From Acetomicrobium sp. UBA5826 (GTDB lineage Bacteria; Synergistota; Synergistia; Synergistales; Acetomicrobiaceae), in assembly GCF_002433005.1 (NCBI RefSeq), contig NZ_DJHF01000009.1, forward strand, positions 26,520 to 90,519: a DNA stretch of 64,000 nucleotides, given 5' to 3'. The notes beneath the pieces are model-generated. The model searched no databases, had not been told where the DNA came from, and worked only from the letters and a program-made list of their open reading frames with translations. Positions 44,204 through 53,255 of the stretch are shown here, one piece after another. Position 1 is the stretch's first letter. Each line of letters opens with the position of its first letter. Both the position numbers and the translations under genes were made by a program.

Positions 44204-44801
44204 TTTTTCCAGCTCCTTCGACCAACTCCTGCATTCCCACAAGATCTTTCACGGTGCAGGAAAAGCTGAACTTGACGAGGGTTTGTCCTAGACCTTCGGA
44301 ACCCTTTCTTTCTTCCTTAGAGGTCACCAATGGGCTTACGGAGCTGACTACACTTGCATTGAGAAGCTTTAGGGCAAAGGCCGCTATGTCGTTTTCGGCA
44401 AAGGCGTAGCCGTTGACGTTTGCCTTTCCGGGAACCAGCTGTACATCGGAAAGCCACACGTTCTCAGGCAATGCAGCCGTAGCCGCCGTAAAAAACTCGA
44501 TCGACGGTATGTCTTCTCTCAATAAGGCCAAAGCCTTTCCGTAAAGGTCAAGCCGCTCTGTAACCTCCGCGATGTAGCCGTCCAATCGCTTATTCTCCTG
44601 GGTGAGCTTTCCCACGCTCGCCTCAAGGGCCTGTCTTTCCGCGGAAAGTTCCTTCAAGACGAATATCCCGTAAACAGTTGTAAAACAAGATACGACCACG
44701 AAGACCAGGATCAACACCAATGCGACAACCCTTGGAAGATCGACCTTTTTCTTCTCAAATATCCTCACGCTAAGTGGCCTTAAATCCACCTTTACAGTCA
44801 T
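44187..44801 (-). CDS. pilN: PilN-like pilus assembly protein
   Basis: 204 residues. A short cytoplasmic N terminus (VDLRPLSVRIFEKKK) suits the PilM-binding tail. A membrane helix, a coiled coil (about 50-80) and the PilN periplasmic domain (LPENVWLSDVQLVPGKANVNGYAFAENDIAAF) follow. The ATG overlaps the pilM stop. Confidence 0.82.
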   Translation of the reverse strand: MTVKVDLRPLSVRIFEKKKVDLPRVVALVLILVFVVVSCFTTVYGIFVLKELSAERQALEASVGKLTQENKRLDGYIAEVTERLDLYGKALALLREDIPSIEFFTAATAALPENVWLSDVQLVPGKANVNGYAFAENDIAAFALKLLNASVVSSVSPLVTSKEERKGSEGLGQTLVKFSFSCTVKDLVGMQELVEGAGKNEDKR

Positions 44802-45736
44802 GATCTATCCCTCACAGCCAGCCCGATTGCGGCTTCCCACCCATATTCTCCGACAGGTTCGCCCTCTATCGACCATTTGCCCCACGAGTCTGCCACGCTA
44901 CATGCATATTCGTCGGAAAGGCTCTGTAATTCATCCTGGAGCTCCTGGTTATCGGCATGTTCGCTGCAAAGCAGGATCTCCTTTACGCTCAAACCCCTGT
45001 ACTGAGAGGCCCCGAACGTAATGGAGTTTCTCACCTCCTGAATAAGCATCTCAAAATGAGACACCCCACCCTGAAACTCGCTGAGCGCTCCCACGAAGAC
45101 CGTTCTGTATACCAGTCCGTTGCCCCTGTAGGTCACAATTATCTGAGAGCTTCTGTCGCCGACGGACAATATCAGGCTTCCCGATTCGTCGCCGCTGTTT
45201 GGCCCCAAGGCCCCACGGACAAGCGCATTGCCAAAGGGCTCGATGGCTGAGACCCTGGCATTCTCCTTTGAAGCGATGTCCAATATTCCGTTTACCGTGG
45301 TGAGGCGCGAAGCTACGACCATCATGCTCATGTTGACCTCCGAAATAGGAGAAGGCGTCTCCACGGGCACGATGTCAAAGGTGGCGTCTTTAAGCGGAAA
45401 GGGAAAGTAGTTTTCAAAGTCCCACCCGAAGGCGCTCCTGGCGTCCTCAACGCTCATCTTCGGCATCTCGACAATGCGTATGATCGCATCCTGAGGCGGC
45501 AAACATATCGTAATTGCGGGAGCGAATTTGCTGCCCAGCTTGGTCCGCAGACTCCCTATGGCCGACGAAAGGCGCTCCATGTTGGCTATTCTGTCCTGTA
45601 CGACGACTCCCTCCTCGAGAGTTACTCTGGCGCTTCGCGAGACCCTAAAGCCGCGAGACGCAGGGACAAGCTCCAGGTACCTGATCGTCCCCCCCTCTAT
45701 GGAAAGGCCCGCATAACTTTTTCTTCTACCAAACAT
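44798..45736 (-). CDS. pilM: PilM, actin-like pilus assembly ATPase
   Basis: 312 residues with the FtsA/PilM fold: GLSIEGGTIRYLELV at the N terminus, PPQDAIIRIVEMPKMSVEDARSAFGWDFENYFPFPLKDA, and a phosphate-2-like ILSVGDRSSQIIVTYRGNGLVYR. It sits on the cytoplasmic face and binds the PilN tail and PilB. It is encoded 17 bases after a small exported protein. Confidence 0.9.
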   Translation of the reverse strand: MFGRRKSYAGLSIEGGTIRYLELVPASRGFRVSRSARVTLEEGVVVQDRIANMERLSSAIGSLRTKLGSKFAPAITICLPPQDAIIRIVEMPKMSVEDARSAFGWDFENYFPFPLKDATFDIVPVETPSPISEVNMSMMVVASRLTTVNGILDIASKENARVSAIEPFGNALVRGALGPNSGDESGSLILSVGDRSSQIIVTYRGNGLVYRTVFVGALSEFQGGVSHFEMLIQEVRNSITFGASQYRGLSVKEILLCSEHADNQELQDELQSLSDEYACSVADSWGKWSIEGEPVGEYGWEAAIGLAVRDRS

Positions 45737-45752
45737 CGCTTCACCTTCTCAT

Positions 45753-46076
45753 TTAAAAAAATACCCGTTTTACGACCTTGGCCTTTAAGCCCTCTGCCGT
45801 AACTTCCACGCTTTTACCCTGGTAAGCCTGTGCAAACTGCCTTGGCGTCATCTCCTGGCCGTCGGCTCCGATGAAAAGCGTCTCGTCGGCAGCCCAAGTG
45901 AACTTCTTTAACCCCTGCGCCTCTGCCGTGGACAGAAAAACGTACGGCGGGTCTAATTGAAGCTTTGACAGCATGCCATAGTAAATGTTCGTTTCACAAA
46001 AACCCGGCTTTGCCAGGGGCACGATGACAAAAAGAAAGGCTGCGAAGAAAAGCAGGAAAAACTTTGACATCCTCAC
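45753..46076 (-). CDS. Small exported protein between pilY1 and pilM
   Basis: 107 residues. A signal peptide (FLLFFAAFLFVIVPLAKPGFC) whose final Cys could be a cleavage or lipidation site is followed by an approximately 80-residue beta-rich domain with no recognised family. The best start is GTG at 46076: it overlaps the pilY1 stop as GTGA and has GGAGG 8 bases upstream. Its place inside the operon suggests a pilus role, perhaps a PilY1 partner or pilotin-like protein. That is inference. Confidence 0.7.
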   Translation of the reverse strand: MRMSKFFLLFFAAFLFVIVPLAKPGFCETNIYYGMLSKLQLDPPYVFLSTAEAQGLKKFTWAADETLFIGADGQEMTPRQFAQAYQGKSVEVTAEGLKAKVVKRVFF

Positions 46077-49000
46077 GGTATCCACCTCCTCCAGTAAGAT
46101 GGCACCATGACGCCGCTCGGGTAGGCAGAATCCCAATTTGCCACCTCGGGCGGGACGTCGAAGACAAGCAAGCCGTTTTGGATGACGGCAGCCTCTTCTC
46201 CGACTTTCAGATCGCCCGGGATGGTAGTCTGTGCCTGCGGGTATTTTGTGACGCCGGCATAAACCTTCCCCTCGGAAATCACTATACCTGAGACCTTGAC
46301 TCCTTCCATCTCCACGTATTTGGCCCCGCCGGTCCAGGCGCCTTTGCCGGTCGTGGCGTTTAAGACGTAAATACGGCTCTTTCCCACGCTGCAGGGGTCT
46401 TCTGACTTTATGTAAGTCGAAAAGAAGATGTGGCCGTTATAGTAAACTGGAGGTGTTGTGGCATATTCATCTTTGGGTATCTCCATGTACCACCCCTTTA
46501 CGTTCGTGCTGACGCTTCCTGCAGCAGAGGTCAATTGCGCAAGGTCGTTCATGTTATTTACGCCCAAGGAGATGTTGACAGCTATCATGTAGTCCGTTTT
46601 GTTTTTGTCCTTCACCAGGGTTTCGTAATCCCCGGTATTGATGAAAAGCCATTTGTTGCGATCGATGTATGCGCAATCCAATATGTAAGAAGGCCCGACG
46701 GAGCTCTTTATATCGAAGACGTCCCTCATCTTCCATTCGCTGGGTTGTGAATTGGTCAAATCTCCCTCGTATATTTTGCCGTTATCGTCTCCGACGTAGA
46801 AATATTTGACCAGGCGGGTAGAGCCGGTCCAGAGTATGGCTGCTGGCGTGACAATCTGCTTCATGGAAGAACCCCCTAACACCTTAAGCAATTTCCCGTT
46901 TTCTATGTTTATGACGTAGACGCTCGCCACGGAAGAGGCATCGTTGATTCCCATCTGGGAGCCGTTTCCCATGATTGCTACCCACGTATTTGGCAGTGTC
47001 CCGTTAGGGACCGATACATAGCCAATGCCCGGCGTGCTCTGGGTAAGGCGCAGTTCTTTGTAGTTCAGGTCGCTGTCATCCGGTATCTCTTTCTTATCAT
47101 GGGACTTATCCGTGCGTGTAACGGTATCCCCGCTTCTCGCCCAATAGGACACGTACCTTTTGTTATTCGAGAGCAGTTGGTCTCCCGTGCGATTGTATAT
47201 TACGTTTTCCACGGCCCACATAAATTGCGGATCGTCGGGGTCGGTGATGTCTAAGGCATAAAATCCAGGCCCGGCGTAGCCTAAAAGCCCGAGCAAAACA
47301 GTGTGATATTTACCGTCACTCAGCAGGACGTCTTCTGCCGTCATCGTCCCGTCGAGCAGATACCGCGGGTTTGATTTTGCCTTATCAAGCCACGTCACCG
47401 TGATCGTATTGCCACTTTTTGTTAAATCCTGCTTCATCCCCGTCATTCGCCCCTCGGCCAGCACGTTTGGAGGGATGAAGGCCCATTTTTCCTCTCCCGT
47501 TTCGGCTTCAAAGGCATGAAGCATGCCGTCGTTAGCCTGGACGTAGACCAGCTTTTCCCTATTCGCATTGTTTTCCTTAAATGTCCGGTAATCCCCGTGA
47601 GGGCTGCTTCCCCTCGGGGGTCCTATCTCCACCAGGCCGCTGTGATAAATGTCTCCGAGCTTGTATCTTTCTGATCTTGCGTCTTCGTCCCATTCGTCGC
47701 TGCCCAGGGCCCATCTTATGAACTTGGAAGCCTGGTCTTGGGTAAGCCCGAGCATCGGGGCCAACGACTGGGCATTGATGTCCTTGAAGTCCATCTTCCA
47801 GCTTCCGCCTTTCCAGTTCACGGTAAACACGTTTCGTTCGCTGTAGAGTTTGGCATCAAGCTTTGAACCGGCATCCCATTCGGGAGATTCGAACATGACT
47901 CCATTCGCATCAAGCGTATATTTATATAAATGACCGTTCCACTGCCTTTCTATGCGTGGCACGAAGTTAGGGACGTAAACCCCTCCTTCCTGTCCCCCAA
48001 TAGGGGGGCTCACAAGGGGAGCATTCCCGGTCGAATTGAAGCTCTGTATTTGTTTGAATATGTCCTTGAAGGCCTGCATGAGTTCGTCCACATCGGTGGC
48101 AAAGTAGGCATGGCTTGAGTTGTTCTCCTTGTCGCCATCATCTCCGGCATCGGCCATCTCATTTAGTGTGTCCTTTAGGGTATCAACCCCCGATGCATTA
48201 GGGTTTATGAGGCCAATGACCATGGTCCTTACGGGCTGGGCTTTTTTGTCGTTAATAATGGGCCAAGTGGCTTTCGTATGTTCATCGTAGAGATTTTTTA
48301 CCGCAGTTACCGGGGAGGTGTCGTAAGGCCACGTTTGAGTATCTTCGCCGTCGGTCAGTACGATCAGCCAGTTCTGTTGACACCAGGCGTTTATCGCCCC
48401 ACTCATCAGGAAGAAACGCCTTGCGTCACCGTAGTAAGGTTCTTTATTAGTTTGATAACTGTCCGCGCCGTAAATGGATGCAGCAAGCGGCGTGGCCCCA
48501 TGGGCGCGAAGCTCGGGGTTGTCGGAAGCCTCTATGCCGTCAACCCACTTCGTTATCTCCTCAATGCTTCCCGGCTCGTCGGTGGACTTGAAAAACCTCC
48601 TGAGCAACGCCCTGTCCCAACTGCTGCTGCCCTCCCAAGACAGCGCCTGGTTTTGTCCGCTGTCGGTTGGCGGCCATTGATAATACTCGCCAATGCTTGG
48701 AACCTTAGGCCAGTCGTTTCCTTGCTGATAATACGTGGCCAGCCCCATTCGCAGTCCCGAAACAAGGCCGGGGTCATTTAAAATCTCCCACAAAACCAGT
48801 TTTAACTTGTACATGCGGCTGTCGTTGGGATATAGGTACCGACTGCCGGATTTGGCAAAGTATGCATCGCGGTCTCTTTGGCTTATGCCCGTTAAATCCG
48901 TCTCATCTATGTATACGAGATTAGGGTGGTAGTTAAAGGCCGTGTTTGGGTCGTTGTTCGTGGGGTCAACATCTTCCCCGAAGTACCTCTGCCAGCCTGT

Positions 49001-49345
49001 TGTGGTTCCGTATTCCCACCTACCCCACCAACCCCACCAGCCCCAATCAACGTAATAATATCCTGTATACTTCCCATAATAAGGCTTGCTGCCGTCCCCG
49101 TATGTGGACGTGTCACTGCCGCTCAGGAACATCATCGAGCCGCTGGTGTCCAAAAGAAGCAGTACGTTCGGCTGGACGGATTGGGCGTAGCCTTCGGGCA
49201 AGGGTTTATTGCAGCTTGGCAGGACGGGCGCTTCGCCGGCCGCCTGAGGCAAAACCTCGAAGGGGACAAAGGCAATGACGGCCAAAACCGCCACCGTCAC
49301 AAAGACACGTTTGATGACAATAATATCTGATAAAAACTTTTTCAT
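46073..49345 (-). CDS. pilY1: PilY1-like tip adhesin/pilus biogenesis factor
   Basis: 1090 residues. A signal sequence (VFVTVAVLAVIAFVPFEVLPQAAG) is followed by a von Willebrand A domain with the MIDAS motif DTSGSM near residue 67 and a later TDGEDT, then a C-terminal quinoprotein-like beta-propeller typical of PilY1 (YVQANDGMLHAFEAETGEEKWAFIPPNVL, GFYALDITDPDDPQFMWAVENV, ILDCAYIDRNKW). PilY1 proteins ride at the pilus tip with the minor pilins and affect adhesion and surface sensing. GGGAG precedes the ATG. It is followed by four pilin-like genes upstream in transcription. Confidence 0.92.
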   Translation of the reverse strand: MKKFLSDIIVIKRVFVTVAVLAVIAFVPFEVLPQAAGEAPVLPSCNKPLPEGYAQSVQPNVLLLLDTSGSMMFLSGSDTSTYGDGSKPYYGKYTGYYYVDWGWWGWWGRWEYGTTTGWQRYFGEDVDPTNNDPNTAFNYHPNLVYIDETDLTGISQRDRDAYFAKSGSRYLYPNDSRMYKLKLVLWEILNDPGLVSGLRMGLATYYQQGNDWPKVPSIGEYYQWPPTDSGQNQALSWEGSSSWDRALLRRFFKSTDEPGSIEEITKWVDGIEASDNPELRAHGATPLAASIYGADSYQTNKEPYYGDARRFFLMSGAINAWCQQNWLIVLTDGEDTQTWPYDTSPVTAVKNLYDEHTKATWPIINDKKAQPVRTMVIGLINPNASGVDTLKDTLNEMADAGDDGDKENNSSHAYFATDVDELMQAFKDIFKQIQSFNSTGNAPLVSPPIGGQEGGVYVPNFVPRIERQWNGHLYKYTLDANGVMFESPEWDAGSKLDAKLYSERNVFTVNWKGGSWKMDFKDINAQSLAPMLGLTQDQASKFIRWALGSDEWDEDARSERYKLGDIYHSGLVEIGPPRGSSPHGDYRTFKENNANREKLVYVQANDGMLHAFEAETGEEKWAFIPPNVLAEGRMTGMKQDLTKSGNTITVTWLDKAKSNPRYLLDGTMTAEDVLLSDGKYHTVLLGLLGYAGPGFYALDITDPDDPQFMWAVENVIYNRTGDQLLSNNKRYVSYWARSGDTVTRTDKSHDKKEIPDDSDLNYKELRLTQSTPGIGYVSVPNGTLPNTWVAIMGNGSQMGINDASSVASVYVINIENGKLLKVLGGSSMKQIVTPAAILWTGSTRLVKYFYVGDDNGKIYEGDLTNSQPSEWKMRDVFDIKSSVGPSYILDCAYIDRNKWLFINTGDYETLVKDKNKTDYMIAVNISLGVNNMNDLAQLTSAAGSVSTNVKGWYMEIPKDEYATTPPVYYNGHIFFSTYIKSEDPCSVGKSRIYVLNATTGKGAWTGGAKYVEMEGVKVSGIVISEGKVYAGVTKYPQAQTTIPGDLKVGEEAAVIQNGLLVFDVPPEVANWDSAYPSGVMVPSYWRRWIP

Positions 49346-49368
49346 TCGTTATGCTCCCTTTGCGGCCT

Positions 49369-50001
49369 TTAAAGTCGCATGGCGACCGCCTGCTCGGCAG
49401 TACTCGTCCTGTCTTTGTAGATAGCGGTGCAGCGTATGAGATAAACGCCTATGTCGCTGCCCGGCGCGCCTTCTCCCGTAGAACCTCTGCCCCTTCCGGC
49501 CACGGCGTAGCTTGGCCTTACAACAGAGCTTCCCTCTTCAAGCTGAGGACGAATGCGGGGAGGAAAGCCCTTCTCGTAGTCGTCCGTCAAATCTGGGTGG
49601 GGTTCGTAGGCTAGGTCGTAAACGACCACGTGCAACTTTATCCCGTCTTCCGTCGTCATGTCGAAGACCCCTTCGTCCGTGGCGGTGGAGCTGACCCTGG
49701 CAATGAGGGCCTCGTAGATATATTCGGCGTAGGCAGGCTTGTCTGCCGCAGAAAGCATGCCGTCGCCGTCTTCGTCCGTCCAGCGCGGGATATGTCCCAG
49801 CTTTATGTTTTTATAAATCCACCCTTTGCCCTCCTCGATGCCGCTTACGGCGGCGTTGTAGAGGCGGGCGCTGGTAACGGCCTGCTTGGAGCTGGAATAG
49901 TAATTTTCAGTTATATAAAAGGCCGCCGCCACTAAAGCGCCTCCAACGAGCACTATCACCAGCACCAGAGGCAGTGCTATGGCACGTCTTTTTTCTCTCA
50001 T
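49369..50001 (-). CDS. pilX: PilX-like minor pilin with an EF-hand-type loop
   Basis: 210 residues. A basic N terminus and one hydrophobic helix (LPLVLVIVLVGGALVAAAFYI) without the pilin Glu5, as in PilX/GspK-like proteins. Residues 76-87 read DEDGDGMLSAAD, a complete 12-residue EF-hand/dockerin-type calcium loop. The gene overlaps pilW by one base. It probably forms part of the priming tip complex with PilV, PilW and PilY1. Confidence 0.8.
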   Translation of the reverse strand: MREKRRAIALPLVLVIVLVGGALVAAAFYITENYYSSSKQAVTSARLYNAAVSGIEEGKGWIYKNIKLGHIPRWTDEDGDGMLSAADKPAYAEYIYEALIARVSSTATDEGVFDMTTEDGIKLHVVVYDLAYEPHPDLTDDYEKGFPPRIRPQLEEGSSVVRPSYAVAGRGRGSTGEGAPGSDIGVYLIRCTAIYKDRTSTAEQAVAMRL

Positions 50002-50966
50002 CAGTTCCTCACCCTCCAGGAGGCCGATATGGCGACTAGCCTGTAATGTCTGTCTTCATCAGTAACCGTGCCCGCAATGGGCCAACCCGGCACGTCTCCC
50101 AAGGTATACTGCCCCGGAAACCTGCGGTTTCCCCGAAGGAGCACATGGACCGTCAGCACATTGGTGGCGTCGGTGCCGGAATCGTCGAAGGAAAAAAGCA
50201 CCTGAGAGACGCCCTCGACGACGGGCTGGGCGGGACCGCGCGTGACGTCTTGAATGTAAAATTGCGGTGACGTACCGCCAGGGGAGCTGACGTAGGCGCA
50301 CAAGGCCCGCAGGTACTGAAGCTCTGCAAAAAGGGGTATAAAACCCCTCTTTGAAGCCGTAACGGTAAGCTCTTTATTGGCGTTGTCGACGGACTTCACG
50401 ACGAAGGGGACCTGGCAGCCCGAAAAGGTAACCCATCCGTCAGTTGCCGACGCTGCCGTTGCCACCTTTACCTGGTTATCGGGGCAAGCCGCCGACAACT
50501 TAAGCTCAATGTCGGTATCGGCCTCTACCTCGTGTTCGTCTTCCAGTACGCCTATGCCGGAGCCGAGGCAGTAAACGAGGCCCAACCTTTTGTAGTAGGT
50601 CGTCGTCCCCACGGTGCCGGCATTCTCGTAGGGATACACGGGCTTGTTCCACCCGCTGATCACGTTCCTCAAGGCAGTAATCAGGTCTATCTTGGGCGTT
50701 GTGTTCACAACGAAGGCGTCCTCGAAGTCGGCAGTCCTGTTGGGCATGGAAAGCCCCGCCTGGAGGACGGCCGTCTCCAGACGGGACAATGCCATCTCGC
50801 CGCGCTGGCGGGCCGCAGTCAGGTCGGCAGACTGCTCGAAGTGCTTGGCGAAGGCAAAAAAGAGCCCCACGGCCGCTATGCTCACTATGGACAAGATGAC
50901 CACGGCGATTAGAATTTCAACGAGCGAAAAGCCCCTGCGGGATTTAAGTTGACGTCCTGTGCGCAC
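50001..50966 (-). CDS. pilW: PilW-like minor pilin (prepilin)
   Basis: 321 residues with a class III-like prepilin signal RRGFSLVEILIAVVILSIVSIAAVG: cleavage is expected between G and F, with Glu5 present. The large C-terminal domain has Cys pairs and no other recognised fold. Starts at GTG 50966 with AGGTGAG upstream, overlapping pilV by 23 bases. Confidence 0.85.
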   Translation of the reverse strand: MRTGRQLKSRRGFSLVEILIAVVILSIVSIAAVGLFFAFAKHFEQSADLTAARQRGEMALSRLETAVLQAGLSMPNRTADFEDAFVVNTTPKIDLITALRNVISGWNKPVYPYENAGTVGTTTYYKRLGLVYCLGSGIGVLEDEHEVEADTDIELKLSAACPDNQVKVATAASATDGWVTFSGCQVPFVVKSVDNANKELTVTASKRGFIPLFAELQYLRALCAYVSSPGGTSPQFYIQDVTRGPAQPVVEGVSQVLFSFDDSGTDATNVLTVHVLLRGNRRFPGQYTLGDVPGWPIAGTVTDEDRHYRLVAISASWRVRN

Positions 50967-51303
50967 CGGCGCTCACCTGCCTTGTGACTTCGAGTTTGCT
51001 TTTTCCTTCGTTCCAGGCGACGCTTACTTTTACTTTTCTTTGTTGGTCCACCGCTTCCCCGATGGTCCAATCTATTCTGTAACCGCCGACAGTTTGAGAC
51101 CCCTCGCCTGACAGGTCATTGAAGTTTTTTGACTCGAGCTCGTCGAGCTTTTGCACGGCAAGCAGCGCGGCCTGCTCCCTGGCGGCTGAGGCCGCATAAA
51201 GCCTGCTTGTGGTCGCTGGAAGGGCCGCCATGGGTATGAGCGCCACAGTAAGTAGCATCAGCGCCACCAAAGCTTCTATCAGGGAGAAACCGCGCCGCTT
51301 CAC
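50944..51303 (-). CDS. pilV: PilV-like minor pilin (prepilin)
   Basis: 119 residues, prepilin signal KRRGFSLIEALVALMLLTVALIPMAAL with Glu5. Short globular part. The start is GTG at 51303 with a weak ribosome site. It lies between the major-type pilin and pilW. Confidence 0.82.
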   Translation of the reverse strand: MKRRGFSLIEALVALMLLTVALIPMAALPATTSRLYAASAAREQAALLAVQKLDELESKNFNDLSGEGSQTVGGYRIDWTIGEAVDQQRKVKVSVAWNEGKSKLEVTRQVSAGAHRTST

Positions 51304-51318
51304 GTCAAGACACCGGAG

Positions 51319-51900
51319 CTATTGGACGATTACGTAGACGTGAGTGTCCATGTTGTAATAATCGTCACTACCGAGAGGCCATGCATCAGCATCAATACCA
51401 TCTCCATCCCCTGCAAATAAGCCAACAGATTCTGCTTGTTTTTTTAAATTACCCTTAACTCCTTCCCTGCGACCTGAAACATCCAGTCCCAATAACCAAA
51501 GTGTGACTTTGTCATTCGTGGGTTCTTCTGTGGCTGTATTGTTCAAGTCTATCGTTGCAAATATGTAAGGAAAAGGAGAATCATCGGTATGGGTGTAAAT
51601 TATTGGTCTATCGAGATAATTATTCAGTTGATCTAGTTTATCTTGACCAGTATCTAGAGCCTCCCAATCCGCCTTATCAAACTCAGGATTATCTGATATC
51701 AACATAAGAGCAGCTGCTTTCATAGTCCTTAAATCGCTTATTATCTTAGACGCCTCAGCCGAATCCCTACTCGTTCCCGCCACGAGCATCATCGCTCCCG
51801 CCAGTATCCCGATGATTATGATGACGATCAATAACTCAACCAGCGTGAACCCCTTTCTTGCGCCCCTTCTTTGAAGCCTTTTTTTCATCTCACTCATCAC
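51319..51900 (-). CDS. pilE: Type IV pilin, probable major pilin
   Basis: 193 residues. Prepilin signal KGFTLVELLIVIIIIGILAGAMM, with cleavage before Phe and Glu5. The C terminus contains DGDGIDAD followed by an acidic stretch, resembling calcium-binding ends of GspG-like pilins. The GTG at 51900 has AGGAGG 9 bases upstream; ATGs lie at 51897 and 51888. The part of the gene after the conserved helix is visibly more AT-rich than the genes on either side, as expected for a diversifying or exchanged pilin head. Confidence 0.85.
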   Translation of the reverse strand: MMSEMKKRLQRRGARKGFTLVELLIVIIIIGILAGAMMLVAGTSRDSAEASKIISDLRTMKAAALMLISDNPEFDKADWEALDTGQDKLDQLNNYLDRPIIYTHTDDSPFPYIFATIDLNNTATEEPTNDKVTLWLLGLDVSGRREGVKGNLKKQAESVGLFAGDGDGIDADAWPLGSDDYYNMDTHVYVIVQ

Positions 51901-52027
51901 TTAAACCATCCTCCTTTGGATGCTGCCTGCACTTTAAAGCTTTTGCCTCCCTACTTCGACGAACGATAAATCCCCTTTTGCTGATCCTCTGACCCACCTC
52001 CTTTTAATATTCGCCGCCCTCTCTGCC

Positions 52028-53248
52028 TCACGCTCCGGCAAGCAGGCCCTGAATCGAACCGATTATGGGCATGAAGACGGCAAACACGACGAGCGCCACC
52101 ACCCCGCCCACGAAGACTATGAGCACGGGCTCGATTATGGAGGTAAGCCTTTTGATCTTTTCATCGAGCTCGAACTCAAACCAATCCGCAACCTTGTCAA
52201 CCATATCTTCTAGCCTTCCCGTCTGCTCCCCTACGGTTATCATGTGGGCTGCCAGGGGAGGTATGACCTTTATCTTTTTTGCCGTCTCGCCCATGGACAT
52301 GCCCCTTTTGGCCTGGTCGGACAGCTGAGCGAAAGCGTCTTCCACGACGGCATTGCCCGACACATCTGCTGTCATCTCAAGGGCAGAAAGTATGGGAACG
52401 CCCGCCTGGACAAGTGCGGCAAAGGTGCGAAAGGTCCTTGCAAGCACGGACTTTTTCCATATATCCCCGAAGAGGGGAAGCTTTAGCCTGAAGGCATCTA
52501 ACTTTGCCTTCGTGTTTTTGTTCTTCGCCATGGTGTAGATGACCAAAATAAGCAATAAGACCAGCCCCACTGGCAAATACCAAAAATGGCTCATCCACAT
52601 GGAAAAACCCAAGATAATCCTCGTGGGCAGGGGAAGGCGTATGTCCAAATCCATGAAGATGGAGGCAAACCTGGGCATTATCAGCGTCACCAGCAAAAAC
52701 ACTACGATTATGGCAAAGCTCATGACCACTGCCGGGTAGGTCGAGGCCGAAATGATCTTTTTCCGGAGCTCGTCCTGACGCTCCAGGAAGGTGGCAAGAC
52801 GGTCCAGGCTCGATTCCAACACTCCACCTTCCTCTCCTGCCCTGGCGATGGCCACCATGAGCTTTGAAAATTCCTTCCTGGTCGCCATAGCGGCGCTCAA
52901 AGAGATGCCCCTGTCAACCATGGTCTTGACTTCCCTAATGGCCCCGGCAAAGCGCTTGTTTTCCGTTTGTTCGGCAAGCATATCAAGGGCCATCCCCAAG
53001 GTTATGCCGGCATCGAGCATCGTGGCCAGCTGCCTGAAGAAAACAGCCTTGTCCTTGAGCCTTATGGTGGAGACGGTTTCCAGCCTTTCCTTGAGGGTTT
53101 TGGTCGCACGCTCCTTTGCTTCCTCTATCTCTATGGGATAAAGCGACTTCTCCTTGAGCCATTGCAAGACCTGGGCAGTAGACTGAGCCTGCTGGCTTCC
53201 GAAAACTACCCTACCGTCGCTTGCCCTGGCCTTGTACCTGTAAAGCAT
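52028..53248 (-). CDS. pilC: Type IV pilus inner-membrane platform protein (PilC/GspF)
   Basis: 406 residues with two GspF repeats (FFRQLATMLDAGITLGMALDML and FRTFAALVQAGVPILSALEM) and three membrane helices, the last near the C terminus (VALVVFAVFMPI). It links the PilB/PilT motors to pilin assembly. It starts 7 bases after pilT. The 127 bases before the pilin gene (51901-52027) hold no gene I can support. Confidence 0.94.
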   Translation of the reverse strand: MLYRYKARASDGRVVFGSQQAQSTAQVLQWLKEKSLYPIEIEEAKERATKTLKERLETVSTIRLKDKAVFFRQLATMLDAGITLGMALDMLAEQTENKRFAGAIREVKTMVDRGISLSAAMATRKEFSKLMVAIARAGEEGGVLESSLDRLATFLERQDELRKKIISASTYPAVVMSFAIIVVFLLVTLIMPRFASIFMDLDIRLPLPTRIILGFSMWMSHFWYLPVGLVLLLILVIYTMAKNKNTKAKLDAFRLKLPLFGDIWKKSVLARTFRTFAALVQAGVPILSALEMTADVSGNAVVEDAFAQLSDQAKRGMSMGETAKKIKVIPPLAAHMITVGEQTGRLEDMVDKVADWFEFELDEKIKRLTSIIEPVLIVFVGGVVALVVFAVFMPIIGSIQGLLAGA

Positions 53249-53255
53249 CTGCCGC

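Noticed and set aside
51901..52027. Short open frame with a GTG start upstream of the major pilin
   Set aside because: It follows an AGGAGG-like site but is only about 36 codons, basic, without motif, and runs out of frame into the pilin start; chance is likely.
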